Shown piece by piece: positions 6,670-16,149 of a stretch of DNA of 43,558 bases. The notes beneath the pieces are model-generated. The model worked only from the letters and a program-made list of their open reading frames with translations. It did not search any database and was not told the origin of the DNA. The translations under genes and the position numbers were made by a program. Origin of the DNA: Promethearchaeota archaeon (GTDB lineage: Archaea; Asgardarchaeota; Lokiarchaeia; Sigyniarchaeales; SOKP01). The stretch is from positions 1-43,558 of the forward strand of contig JABCSY010000025.1 of the NCBI GenBank assembly GCA_018238625.1, written 5' to 3'. Numbering within the stretch: the first letter of the stretch is position 1; each line of letters starts with the position of its first letter.

Positions 6670-9306
6670 TCAAATTAGTTCAATTAGGAGTTTTTGATTT
6701 TCTCTAATAGAAAATGTTTCTGAAATAGAAATTTCTATGCTCGAATTGTTGCGTATTAATTTTGCGTTTATTACTTTGTCCTCCTTTTCAGTGTCTAATA
6801 TTTTACAATATTTGATTTTATCAAGATTGAGTTTTCCTATAGATTTTAAAAGAATTGATTTAAGACTGAGGTTTCCATAAGAGACACATATAGAAAATTT
6901 TAATCCTCTCTCACTTAGTTCTTGACTCACTTTACCCCAAGCAGTATTAGTAATAAAAAACGATCGAAAATTTGATGGATTTAATCTCGGTGCGAGTAAA
7001 AATTGTTTAAGCTCTACAGAATAAGAGATCCCCGTTAACGCGTGAAGTAAAGTCCACGAAGACATGGGTCTTACATAGTGATCGCCACATTCCACTTCAT
7101 TCCAAGGACTTCTATGTGAACCATCGTATCTTTTTCTAATCGAATTAATAATCTTTAAACCTTCATCAATTCGGTTTGTATAGATACATAATGCGGCAAT
7201 TTCATATTCTAGACCAGTCCATACTTCATCTGTGTAATATGTTGGAACGGTAGGTTTATTTCCATGAGGCCAAGTACAAGTTAATAATCCAGAGTCCGTA
7301 GGTGATGCAAATATCCTTGGAGTTTGGGTTATTCCTTCAAGCGATTCTTTAAAATTGTATTTAATTATTGATTCTATTGCCTTATCCACATGTTCAGTGG
7401 GTAAAATATATCCAAAACCTAAGTGAAACGCCCACCATTGGCCAAATAATTGGTCAGAAAAACATCCAATTCCATATTGATATTCTTTTATTTCAGTTTC
7501 GTCGTATTTTTGGATGTAATATTCACCGTTCCAACATTCTTTATCAAGAATCATTCGACCAGATTCAAATAAATTCCTACATTTGCTAGCCCAATCTTCT
7601 AAATTTAATTTCGTAGCAATTTGTTCACAGGCAAGAAGTGCTACTAAATAAAGCGATCCTATAAATGTATTAACGCCATAAATAGAACAATCGTACGTAT
7701 TAGGTTGAGCACAAGAAATTATGCCATCTAAATTATTGTCGTAATCTTTAAATATATACTCCATTAGTTTTTGAACATTAGGCCAAGATTCCTCTAAGAA
7801 TTTTAAATCGGCGGAGATTAGAAAATCGCGATAGATCTTTAAAATCATTCCAAACATTCCGTCTATAGCAGGAGGGACATCTCCTGGGTCAGGAGTCATT
7901 TCAAATTGTGGTAAGTACAATGGAATAACAGCGCGATGAGGTAAATAACCTAATTTATGTTGAGTCTTAAACTCCGTTGCTCGCATAGTTCTTTCCAGTG
8001 TAGGAAATAGATGTGCTAGGCTAAATTCATAATTCCAAACATGTGTACAGTTTAGAGGGCAACTCCCTCCTGATTTCTTTCCAGTAGAAACTCCGTTGCA
8101 TCCCTCAAATCCGTAAAAAGACCCGTCTCTTACCCAAAAACAAGTTGGAGTCCTAATTGTCGAAAGTGTTGCAGAAATCGAAGTCAATACTTCAGAAGGA
8201 AGCGTACTATAAAAAAAGTCTTCGTGAAACCTAAATGTGTTGTCTAATAGAGATGATCGATTGTTTCTCACATATTCTATAACTCTTATTGAATTGCTAA
8301 ACCACTCGTTATATCGATTCCCTATCCAATATTCCGTTTTCATATCCGGAAATAAAGCATTATTCAAACGCCAATCCATAAAGCGATTTGGAAAGTTCCA
8401 AGCCAAATAAAACGTCATTACTGCTTCTTCATCGGGTTTTAAGATTCTTTTCGATGCTAGGCTTCCTGTATATGTCTTTCCGATTTTACTCGTATCGTTC
8501 TCGCTTGGTTCCATCAAAACTCCTTTTTGCGAAAATTGAGACCAGAAACTTTCAAGATCCTCCCATTGAGTTGATATCATAGCATCAGGTTGGTCAATAG
8601 CTAGCGTTAAGTCACCGTATCGTTTATCGGTTTTGAGAAGTAATTTTGATTTCATATGAATAGCATTCCAATTACCCACACGTTTGTGAATGTTCAAATT
8701 ACCTCCAAATAGAGGGTTAGAATCGCCTCTTAATGTTTTTAGTCCATCCCATCCTATATAATTTAATAAATTTCCTAAAAGAATTACTTCGATATTCTCT
8801 TTAGTAATGTTTTTAACTTGAAATTGGAAAATTATTACAGGCAGTCCTGAGTTTTTTGGATCTAAAGGTATAAACGGATTAAAGGCTGTCAAATTGATCT
8901 CAATTGGGAGCAGAGCATCCTTAAATTGCAAAAATGAAATAGGATATTCGCCGTCAAATTTAATGTCTTCAACTTGAGGTAGCGCATTAAATAATTTTTC
9001 CATTTCTTTACTTATTCTGTGATCCCCAATGGATTTAGCCGGGATAAAATTAGGTCTTTCATGAGGTTTGGAACTAATCAATGCACGTGAAATTATTTTT
9101 TCATCTGAAACATTTAATTGGCGCGTTCTCACGGCAAAAAAACAATTTGGTACATACGAGCGATGATCTATCTGATTATTGATTTGCCATTGTTTTAAAA
9201 GTCCGTCTCCACCTATAGCAATAGAGCCCGTACCTATCCCTCCAAGAGGCATAGCAGAACATCTTAGTTTTCCATCGGTTAGAGTGAGAATCCCTTTAGG
9301 TATCAT
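6670..9306 (-). CDS. GH116 (GBA2-like) glycoside hydrolase family protein with altered nucleophile site
   Basis: At 878 residues it has the standard GH116 plan: an N-terminal beta-sandwich starting MPLGGIGTGSIAIGGDG and an alpha/alpha barrel with NCTHVWNYEFSLAHLFP and SDQLFGQWW. No signal peptide or membrane segment is seen, so it is probably cytosolic. Family members are retaining beta-glucosidases, beta-xylosidases, GlcNAcases and the human glucosylceramidase GBA2. The acid/base Asp is present (D618, in SDQL). The nucleophile Glu of the bacterial/archaeal motif EGxQHNTxD appears as Ser531, in SCAQPNTYD. If the alignment is right, the normal double-displacement mechanism is lost and the enzyme is inactive or works differently. 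The gene is convergent with its left neighbour. Confidence 0.88.
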   Translation of the reverse strand: MIPKGILTLTDGKLRCSAMPLGGIGTGSIAIGGDGLLKQWQINNQIDHRSYVPNCFFAVRTRQLNVSDEKIISRALISSKPHERPNFIPAKSIGDHRISKEMEKLFNALPQVEDIKFDGEYPISFLQFKDALLPIEINLTAFNPFIPLDPKNSGLPVIIFQFQVKNITKENIEVILLGNLLNYIGWDGLKTLRGDSNPLFGGNLNIHKRVGNWNAIHMKSKLLLKTDKRYGDLTLAIDQPDAMISTQWEDLESFWSQFSQKGVLMEPSENDTSKIGKTYTGSLASKRILKPDEEAVMTFYLAWNFPNRFMDWRLNNALFPDMKTEYWIGNRYNEWFSNSIRVIEYVRNNRSSLLDNTFRFHEDFFYSTLPSEVLTSISATLSTIRTPTCFWVRDGSFYGFEGCNGVSTGKKSGGSCPLNCTHVWNYEFSLAHLFPTLERTMRATEFKTQHKLGYLPHRAVIPLYLPQFEMTPDPGDVPPAIDGMFGMILKIYRDFLISADLKFLEESWPNVQKLMEYIFKDYDNNLDGIISCAQPNTYDCSIYGVNTFIGSLYLVALLACEQIATKLNLEDWASKCRNLFESGRMILDKECWNGEYYIQKYDETEIKEYQYGIGCFSDQLFGQWWAFHLGFGYILPTEHVDKAIESIIKYNFKESLEGITQTPRIFASPTDSGLLTCTWPHGNKPTVPTYYTDEVWTGLEYEIAALCIYTNRIDEGLKIINSIRKRYDGSHRSPWNEVECGDHYVRPMSSWTLLHALTGISYSVELKQFLLAPRLNPSNFRSFFITNTAWGKVSQELSERGLKFSICVSYGNLSLKSILLKSIGKLNLDKIKYCKILDTEKEDKVINAKLIRNNSSIEISISETFSIRENQKLLIELI

Positions 9307-9714
9307 AAAGCTTGCATTATCCTAATTTTAATTATATTTAGTTTAATTTCTATATTAAAGTTTCGATAGGTGTTTTTAATTATATAATTAATTAAATTCT
9401 CGTTTAAATAGAGTTAGATTAGATAACATTTGACTATTCTTTTTAATCTATTAATAAATTCTCCCCAATCAACCTAATTGGAACTATATATCAAATTAAA
9501 GTATTATAAATCCAAAATATTAATTAAAATTATGAATTTAAACATAATTATCTGATTTTCAACCGATTAGGATTACCTATTAGTATAAAAAACCTAATTG
9601 ATAATATCGTAGTTCATAATTTTACCAGATTGGTTTAAAAGAAGAAGTTGAAGATCTATTTCATAAGGATATTTAATTATAAAAATTGATTTAAGAAATT
9701 AGGAGATAATTATT
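9307..9714. other. 408-base intergenic region, no gene seen
   Basis: Very AT-rich spacer between the divergent GH116 gene and the first surface-protein gene. The decamer AACCTAATTG occurs twice (about 9471 and 9590). A clear ribosome binding site, TTAGGAGATAATTATT before ATG, ends the region. I see no ORF, tRNA or long repeat. It must hold the promoters of both flanking genes. Confidence 0.6.
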
Positions 9715-10740
9715 ATGAAATTAAAGAAATACAATTTATTTGGGATAATATTTTTAGGTATTTTAATTCTTATGAGTACATCGAGTTTAGTTTCTGCTAG
9801 CGATGACGATGACGATGGAGTCGATGATGAACTTGAGGAATTACATAAGAGAGATATTAGCATCGAATTCGAACCTAGTCAAATCCAAATCGAGTCCTTA
9901 ATGAGAAATGGAGCTCAAAAAGACGAGATTCAGTTGCAAATAACTTTTGATAGTGACGGATTAGGTATTGAAATTAGCTATGAATCAGAGATTTCTTCGG
10001 AAAATGCGACTGAGTTCGAAATAGAATTTGGAGTATCATTTCAAGAGCTAATTGAATTTGTTGATTTGGATGATGATGGGATTTTCAGTCCATTAATTGA
10101 TGATACTATTCAAGAAGTTCCTTTAGATAGCTTTCAACCTGTTGTTTACACTCCAATAAATATTTCTGATGATACTAGGCTTCATTATTTTATTATTAAC
10201 ACAACTGATGGGGTATTTACGGCTCACATTTACTTAGTAGAGGAGTTTGAAATCATTAATGGAACTTTCATCAAACCAACGCAAACGAAAATTGATATTG
10301 AGATTACTGACTTTAACTATATCAATAGTTCCTCCCAACTTGCTTTATATACGAAATTAGAATCTGAAGTTGAATATGAAGATGATGAACACACTGAAAA
10401 CGAAGAAGAAGGATATGCAAGCGAAGAAAAGGGAATCATTGCTTCAAATAATGATTACGCAGGCTTTTTTACATGGACAGAAAATGCGTCAATAGATGGT
10501 GTGTCCAAGGTGGTTTTAGGAAGTCCTATCCAAGTGGATGACGACGATGAAAACGAACAAAAAATATATTTGAATTATCCTCGCGGTAATCATATATATC
10601 ACGATCCTGTAATGGGTGTTATGGTGTTTCCTAAAGCATCAGAGATAATACCTATTATAGTTATTATATCTATTGTATCAAGTGTAGGAATTGGTGGCGT
10701 TATATTAATTCTAGTACTCAGAAGAAGACGAAACTTCTAA
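9715..10740 (+). CDS. Surface-exposed acidic Ca-loop protein with C-terminal membrane anchor (paralogue 1)
   Basis: It starts with a signal peptide (hydrophobic residues ~8-28, cut near SSLVSAS), followed at once by the loop DDDDDGVDDELEEL, similar to thrombospondin-type-3/EF-hand calcium loops. A strand-rich ectodomain of ~270 residues holds a second loop, DLDDDGIFSPLIDD, and several N-x-S/T sites. One transmembrane helix (~310-335) ends in RRRRNF, a short cytosolic tail. The ectodomain is about 60% similar to the next gene's product over its first 70 residues, so the two arose by tandem duplication. Role unknown; probably an envelope protein binding calcium. Confidence 0.8.
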   Translation: MKLKKYNLFGIIFLGILILMSTSSLVSASDDDDDGVDDELEELHKRDISIEFEPSQIQIESLMRNGAQKDEIQLQITFDSDGLGIEISYESEISSENATEFEIEFGVSFQELIEFVDLDDDGIFSPLIDDTIQEVPLDSFQPVVYTPINISDDTRLHYFIINTTDGVFTAHIYLVEEFEIINGTFIKPTQTKIDIEITDFNYINSSSQLALYTKLESEVEYEDDEHTENEEEGYASEEKGIIASNNDYAGFFTWTENASIDGVSKVVLGSPIQVDDDDENEQKIYLNYPRGNHIYHDPVMGVMVFPKASEIIPIIVIISIVSSVGIGGVILILVLRRRRNF

Positions 10741-10764
10741 TAAATACCTAATACAACATTAATC

Positions 10765-10780
10765 TTTTTTTTATTTTATT
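10765..10780 (+). terminator. T-rich terminator after paralogue 1
   Basis: TTTTTTTTATTTTATT lies 25 bases past the stop codon, an archaeal-style oligo-T terminator. It suggests the second paralogue has its own promoter. Confidence 0.45.
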
Positions 10781-10891
10781 TAAGTAAAAGTTTTTAATCA
10801 AGTCTATAAGAATAAAACTTAAAGTTGCCGATTTATGAAATTTATCAAAAATAATTAAATAAAAAAGTAATTCGTTAGAAGGGAATTAAAA

Positions 10892-12271
10892 TTGAGTAAG
10901 AGAAGTAGTCTTTTTATAATGATTCTAATTGGAATATCTTTAATGAGTCTCAATTTTAATTACGCTACTGCTTCTGACGACGATGGCGATGGCATCGATG
11001 ATGACTTAGAAGATTTAAATAAAAGAAACATAACAATTGAAATAGAAGCTGATCAAATTCAAATCGAATCCTCTTTAAGAAGCGGTAATCAAATTGATGA
11101 AATTCAGCTGAAAATAACAAACGATAGCGAAGGATTAGGTATAGAGGTCAGCTATGATTCTGAAATAAATTCGACAGAATTCGAATTAGAATTTGGAATA
11201 AAATTTCGTAAACTCGTTGAGTTCGTTGATATTAATAGTAATTCTATATACGATCCACTAATCGATGATACAATACAAAATTTTGATCTAGACGATTTTC
11301 AACCTGTTATTTATAGTCAATTTAATATTAATGACGATTCAAAACTTCATTACTTCATAATTAACTCAACAGACGGAGTATTTACTGCTCATATCTATTT
11401 TGCTGAAGAGTTTCACGTTGTTAATGGAACTTTAATTTCTCCCATTCAAACGAAAATCGACATAGAGATTTCTAGTTTTCCATATATTAACGCTAGCTCT
11501 CAAATAGCGTTGTATACTTCCTTAGAATCTGAGATTGATTATGAAGAAGAAGATGATACGGAAGACGAAATAAGAGAATATGCTACCAACGAAAAAGGAA
11601 TAACTACTAAAATCAATAATTTTATAGGTATATTTACATGGAACAACAACGCTACTATTGACGGGACTTCTATAGATGTGTTAACGAGTGATTTAGATAT
11701 TGACGATTACGACGAAGACGAGCAAAAATTATATCTTACCTATTCTCGAGGGTCACATATTTACCACGATCCTAAAGTGGGTATCGCAGGTATTCTTAGA
11801 TTTAAAAATATTATCGATAATCCTTTTTTTCTAATATTTTTAATAGCTATTATAAGCTCATTGAGTATAAGTATTGGTTATGCAGTTTATCGATATAGAG
11901 ACCGGCTTTTTTCAAGTCAGTATACGGAATTAGAATTAAAGAAGGATACGAGTGGAATTCTTGGTAAGATAAAATATGACTCGGAAAGATTAGGCGCTTT
12001 ATTCGATAATAAACGACTTTTGCGTCAATTAGAAGATTTTGCATCTGATAAAATGTCAAATATAGAGGATATAAAAGTAACAGCACTCTCAGAAGACTTT
12101 TTTAAAGTTATTAATACTTTTGATTGGGAGGAAGATGATTTAATAGACTTTACCCGGGAAATGATCGCTCTACCTCCAGAAGAAAGGGATGCGGTTTTCA
12201 AAGAAATGATAAATAAATCTGAGCAACAAAAGAAAAATAGGGTTGACGATACTAAGAGGCTTTACACATAA
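10892..12271 (+). CDS. Surface Ca-loop protein with cytosolic C-terminal domain (paralogue 2)
   Basis: Start is a TTG preceded by GAAGGG; it gives a signal peptide (MSKRSSLFIMILIGISLM...), while internal Met codons would cut it short. The ectodomain (~28-305) is homologous to the preceding gene and opens with SDDDGDGIDDDLEDL; the second loop is changed to DINSNSIYDPLIDD and has lost acidic ligands. A transmembrane helix near 315-335 leads to a ~120-residue cytosolic helical domain absent from paralogue 1. A helix-turn-helix regulator starts one base after the stop. That layout fits a receptor with an intracellular output domain, though no known signalling domain is recognised. Confidence 0.8.
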   Translation: MSKRSSLFIMILIGISLMSLNFNYATASDDDGDGIDDDLEDLNKRNITIEIEADQIQIESSLRSGNQIDEIQLKITNDSEGLGIEVSYDSEINSTEFELEFGIKFRKLVEFVDINSNSIYDPLIDDTIQNFDLDDFQPVIYSQFNINDDSKLHYFIINSTDGVFTAHIYFAEEFHVVNGTLISPIQTKIDIEISSFPYINASSQIALYTSLESEIDYEEEDDTEDEIREYATNEKGITTKINNFIGIFTWNNNATIDGTSIDVLTSDLDIDDYDEDEQKLYLTYSRGSHIYHDPKVGIAGILRFKNIIDNPFFLIFLIAIISSLSISIGYAVYRYRDRLFSSQYTELELKKDTSGILGKIKYDSERLGALFDNKRLLRQLEDFASDKMSNIEDIKVTALSEDFFKVINTFDWEEDDLIDFTREMIALPPEERDAVFKEMINKSEQQKKNRVDDTKRLYT

Positions 12272-12272
12272 T

Positions 12273-12917
12273 ATGGAATTAGAGCTGGTTGAAGACGAAA
12301 AAACTATTTTAAACATTGTCCACGATTATTTGAATAAAAATCGTCAATTCACTTTTGAAGAAATTATACCATATATAAATTCAAGAATTAGACTAAGTTC
12401 TATAAATATTAGCAACGAGGGAGTTAGGAAGATTTTAATATCCATAACAAACAAAAGATTAATTGTAGAAGGATCTAAGTTAACTAAGGCTGAAATATTG
12501 AATAATGAAAAGCGTAATGAAATTTACGATTTTATTTTAAAAAACCCAGGAACTTATTTTAATAGAATACTTCACGAGTTAAATTATGGAAATCATATCA
12601 TTGTTTGGCATCTAAGTATGTTATTAAAATTCAATTTTATATCCAAAGAAATCTTAGAGAACCACGAAATATATTTTGATACAACTACAGAATTTAAAGA
12701 TAAAAAGGCTAAGTATTTTACTACAAAAGTAAAAAGTCAAAAGATTATTAACTTCATGAAAAATGACAATTTAGGGTGTTCAAAAACGAAATTATCGCGT
12801 GAGCTAAATATGCATATGAATACCCTTGCAAAATATCTCAACCTCCTCGAAAAATACGGCGTAATTGTTAAAAAGAAGATTGATGACAGATATTTATTCT
12901 TTTTAAGCGAGTATTAA
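12273..12917 (+). CDS. Winged-helix transcriptional regulator with two wHTH domains
   Basis: After a short N-terminal helical region, residues ~70-125 form an ArsR/MarR-like winged helix (NEIYDFILKNPGTYFNRILHEL). A second HTH covers ~160-214 (KTKLSRELNMHMNTLAKYLNLLEKYGVI). No ligand domain is seen. The ATG one base after the preceding stop is preferred; a TTG at 12243 would add ten residues and overlap the upstream gene. The tight spacing puts it in one transcript with the membrane Ca-loop protein, so it may respond to that protein or regulate the pair. Confidence 0.8.
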   Translation: MELELVEDEKTILNIVHDYLNKNRQFTFEEIIPYINSRIRLSSINISNEGVRKILISITNKRLIVEGSKLTKAEILNNEKRNEIYDFILKNPGTYFNRILHELNYGNHIIVWHLSMLLKFNFISKEILENHEIYFDTTTEFKDKKAKYFTTKVKSQKIINFMKNDNLGCSKTKLSRELNMHMNTLAKYLNLLEKYGVIVKKKIDDRYLFFLSEY

Positions 12918-13035
12918 GTTAGTTATACTTTATAATCTGTGATTAATAATTACTTTAAATTTTGTATAAAACAATTTAAATTCAATTACATAATCTTATA
13001 AACAAGAGAAATTCATTTTAAGGTGAATAAAATTT

Positions 13036-14358
13036 TTGACGGTTAAAACTCTTATAATTGGACATGGAGCAAGGGAACACGTAATAGGAGAGACTTTAGT
13101 TAGGGATGGCGCCACTTTATACGCGTTCATGAGCTCCAAGAATGCGGGCTTAGAAGACCTAAGCCAAGGAAGGATAAAGATTCACTCAGAAACAGATTTT
13201 AAGGAAATAATAGATTTTTCTAAAAAAAACAACATTGATTTTGTTATTATTGGTCCAGAGGCTCCTTTGGTTGTTGGAATCGTCGATGCTTTGGAAAAGA
13301 ATGGAATTCCTTGCGTAGGACCTAGAATAGAGGCTGCTCAATTAGAAGGATCAAAATTATTCACTAGAGCTCTTTTGAAAAAATATAAAATCACATCGAA
13401 TATCAGAAGTAAAAGTTTCAATTCCATGGAAAATGTAGAAAGCTATCTTAAAGATTTGGGCGTAGAAAACGTTGTTGTTAAGCCAGATGGCCTAACTGGA
13501 GGAAAAGGAGTAAAAGTTTATGGTGACCATCTTTATTCGAAACAAGATATTTTAGATTATTGTCAAGCGTTAATTAAACAAAAATCACCATTTCTAATTG
13601 AAGAAAAAATCTCAGGAGAAGAATTCACACTTCAGACATTTGTTGACGGGAAAAATGTCGTAGGTACGCCCTTAGTCCAAGATCATAAAAGAGCTTACGA
13701 AGACGATACTGGCCCAAATACAGGCGGTATGGGAAGTTACTCAATGGCGAATCATCTGATGCCATTTATCACTCAAAATGATGTGGACGAGGCTCTCGAA
13801 GATATGAAGAAAGTTATTGCCGCAGTTAAGGCAGAGACGGGCATTGAATATAAAGGATTTTTGTACGGAGGGTACATGAAAACGGTAAAAGGCATTAAAT
13901 TAATTGAATTTAATTCTAGGTTAGGAGATCCTGAAGCAATGAACGTGTTGCCTATATTAAAAACTAATTTCATTGATGTTTGTATGGGAATAATAAATGG
14001 CAACTTAAAATCCAACATTGAATTTGAGAACAAAGCTACAGTATGCAAGTATTTGGCACCCGAAGGATATCCTGACGCTCCCAAGAAAGACGAATTGGTA
14101 AAAATAGATAAAAATAAGTTGAAACAGATTGATGCGAGATATTATTATTCTTCGGTTTACCGCAAAGATGATGAAATTTATACTACAACTTCAAGAGCTA
14201 TAGGAGTCGTTGGGATTGCGAACGATTTAGAAAGTGCGGAAAAGATTGCTGAACAAGGAGTTGGATGTATAAGTGGGAAATTATTTTATAGAAAAGATGT
14301 TGGAACCTTGGAGTTATTGCAAAAAAGAATAGATCACATGAATTCTCTCTTGAAATAA
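13036..14358 (+). CDS. purD: Phosphoribosylamine-glycine ligase
   Basis: Full-length GARS (440 residues), catalysing the ATP-dependent joining of phosphoribosylamine and glycine in purine synthesis. Visible hallmarks are the N-terminal GHGAREH, GPEAPLVVG, the ATP-grasp stretch VVKPDGLTGGKGV, and DHKRAYEDDTGPNTGGMG. EFNSRLGDPEA holds the Mg/ATP ligands. It starts at a TTG nine bases after AGGTGA. It is a stand-alone gene, not in a purine cluster. Its last 13 codons and stop are duplicated 1.78 kb downstream (16099-16149). Confidence 0.96.
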   Translation: MTVKTLIIGHGAREHVIGETLVRDGATLYAFMSSKNAGLEDLSQGRIKIHSETDFKEIIDFSKKNNIDFVIIGPEAPLVVGIVDALEKNGIPCVGPRIEAAQLEGSKLFTRALLKKYKITSNIRSKSFNSMENVESYLKDLGVENVVVKPDGLTGGKGVKVYGDHLYSKQDILDYCQALIKQKSPFLIEEKISGEEFTLQTFVDGKNVVGTPLVQDHKRAYEDDTGPNTGGMGSYSMANHLMPFITQNDVDEALEDMKKVIAAVKAETGIEYKGFLYGGYMKTVKGIKLIEFNSRLGDPEAMNVLPILKTNFIDVCMGIINGNLKSNIEFENKATVCKYLAPEGYPDAPKKDELVKIDKNKLKQIDARYYYSSVYRKDDEIYTTTSRAIGVVGIANDLESAEKIAEQGVGCISGKLFYRKDVGTLELLQKRIDHMNSLLK

Positions 14359-14366
14359 TATCAAAA
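14316..14366 (+). repeat. Direct repeat copy 1 (purD 3' end)
   Basis: This 51-base stretch spans the last 13 codons and stop of purD and recurs at 16099-16149 with 49 of 51 bases identical. The two differences are C/T changes, one synonymous in the coding part and one beyond the stop. Weaker similarity continues about 20 bases further, with ATGTGTATA in both flanks. Confidence 0.9.
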
Positions 14367-14536
14367 AATTAAATGTGTATAAATTAGAGATTTTTCAATA
14401 GATGAATTCTCTTTTACCAAATTATTACAAAATTAGGATTTAAAATTCGGAGATTTCCCAATACTCCCGTTAAAATTAAAGGTTGCATATTTAGCGAGCA
14501 AATCTTATAATATTTGTAATAATTATAATATTCATA

Positions 14537-15991
14537 ATGAAAACAGAAAATCAAGATAAATTTCGTACAACAATTCTCATCATCTATGAGATAATAACAT
14601 TCTTTCATTTTGTAAATCCTTTATTGATATTTTATGATTCTATATATCCAGTTAACCCACTTATTACTATACTAATTGGATATGTATTTTCGGGGAGCTT
14701 CTTTTTCGTGATCTCAATCTATATACTCTATAGGAAGAATTCTTCGATATTCCTGATCTCGGGATTCATTGGATGGTTGATGACGGGATATTTGGTTTTT
14801 AACTATTTCGATAACATTCAATCCATGACTTTAAATCTCTGGTTATTCAGTCTCTGGTTATTCAGTCTCTGGTTATTTACAGGGGTTTTTCTGCTCTTTC
14901 TTCAATTCAATCGAGAAAAACTTGGACTCACTTCTTTAAAGAGCCGTACAGCATCAGAACAGATAGTTTCAACGCTAAAGGAGAAGATTTATATAATCAT
15001 CCCAATAAGTGGTCCTATCGTGATCTTGTTCACTATCGTTGCCTTAACCTTACTTACTTCAGGGTTATCACGCTCATTGTCTTTTTTAATTTTATTCATT
15101 CCTTTCTCAATTTCCACAATATTGCTTAATGATAAAAACACTATTAGAATAAGCTTGTTTCACTTCGCAGGATATTCAGCTCTGCTTATTGATACGGTTA
15201 TTTCCCTTAATTATAATTGGATTCCTGCCTTATGGAATGCAGATGATCTCGTTCCCTTATTGGGACTTCACTATTCCATTCACGATTTAATTTTTACAGT
15301 GTTATGGCCTATTTTCGGCACCATACTATTATTATTGTGTTTTTCAAGGATAATTAGTCATCTTTATCTTAAATATAAAGCTTTCACTATGAGAAAATAT
15401 GAAAACACATATGTCCAAATACAAGATAATTATAGGTTGTCTTCAAAAAAGTTAATGTCACGAGTGCTTTATGTAGTTTTAATGAGTTTTGGGATGATTC
15501 GCTTTTTGATTTCCTTGAATTTGTATTCTCCTGAGATAATCGCGTCGAATTGGCAGTCTTTTTACCATGATTTACCAGATAAATACCTACTTTTTAACTC
15601 TCCCCTTCTTGTATTACCTATTATTGTTGCAATTTCGTCTATTGGGTGGATACTTGAGGATATAGGATTAATGCATTATAAATATGATGGAAAAAAGAAC
15701 TTCTTCGAGTTCGAACCAATTCATTATCGATATAATAGCTTTTTAAAGGGATTTGCTGGCATCTCTACAATTTTCTTCATATTTTCTTATATTATTGAAG
15801 GCTTGTTATTGCCTTATAATTCGATCAGTTATATAAATCAATACCTCATATTTAACCTCATGATGGGTTTTCTCTCTGCTGCAGCAATGCTTCCAGGCTA
15901 TTTTATCTATAATAGATTAAACAAGGACCACTTGATAAAGAATCTGCAAAAATTAACAGATCTCTTTGAGATTAAATCTAAGGAAATGTGA
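14537..15991 (+). CDS. Polytopic membrane protein of unknown function between purD-end repeats
   Basis: A 484-residue protein with roughly eleven hydrophobic segments spread over its whole length; no transporter, channel or enzyme motif is recognised. Residues ~101-115 come from a 15-base tandem repeat (TCTCTGGTTATTCAG, about three copies at 14836-14880), encoding LWLFS repeated inside a membrane helix. A charged loop (~280-305) separates the two halves. No ribosome binding site is evident, so the ATG may be leaderless. The gene is the only cargo between two copies of the purD 3' end, which suggests it arrived with, or survives from, an insertion or duplication. Confidence 0.7.
   Translation: MKTENQDKFRTTILIIYEIITFFHFVNPLLIFYDSIYPVNPLITILIGYVFSGSFFFVISIYILYRKNSSIFLISGFIGWLMTGYLVFNYFDNIQSMTLNLWLFSLWLFSLWLFTGVFLLFLQFNREKLGLTSLKSRTASEQIVSTLKEKIYIIIPISGPIVILFTIVALTLLTSGLSRSLSFLILFIPFSISTILLNDKNTIRISLFHFAGYSALLIDTVISLNYNWIPALWNADDLVPLLGLHYSIHDLIFTVLWPIFGTILLLLCFSRIISHLYLKYKAFTMRKYENTYVQIQDNYRLSSKKLMSRVLYVVLMSFGMIRFLISLNLYSPEIIASNWQSFYHDLPDKYLLFNSPLLVLPIIVAISSIGWILEDIGLMHYKYDGKKNFFEFEPIHYRYNSFLKGFAGISTIFFIFSYIIEGLLLPYNSISYINQYLIFNLMMGFLSAAAMLPGYFIYNRLNKDHLIKNLQKLTDLFEIKSKEM
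14836..14880 (+). repeat. 15-base tandem repeat, three copies
   Basis: TCTCTGGTTATTCAG occurs twice perfectly and a third time with its last bases changed. It stays in frame and lengthens a transmembrane segment by five residues per copy. Confidence 0.85.
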
Positions 15992-16098
15992 AATAAAAGA
16001 GACAATTATAACGAAACCTATTTTGAAAACTTTACATAGATGATTTAGAGTTAGGGCATGCAAATTAATGTTGCAAATTATGTTTAAGGTTGAAAATA

Positions 16099-16149
16099 AT
16101 TGCAAAAAAGAATAGATCACATGAATTCTCTTTTGAAATAATATTAAAA
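16099..16149 (+). repeat. Direct repeat copy 2 (remnant of purD 3' end)
   Basis: Matches 14316-14366 at 49 of 51 positions, including the last 13 purD codons and stop, but no purD coding sequence precedes it. It abuts a perfect palindrome (16147-16168). Confidence 0.9.

Noticed and set aside
13773..14084. Minus-strand 103-aa open frame inside purD
   Set aside because: It lies wholly within a strongly conserved enzyme gene and has no recognisable features.
14359..16098. Insertion sequence with transposase
   Set aside because: The only gene is a polytopic membrane protein; no transposase, integrase or terminal inverted repeats are visible.
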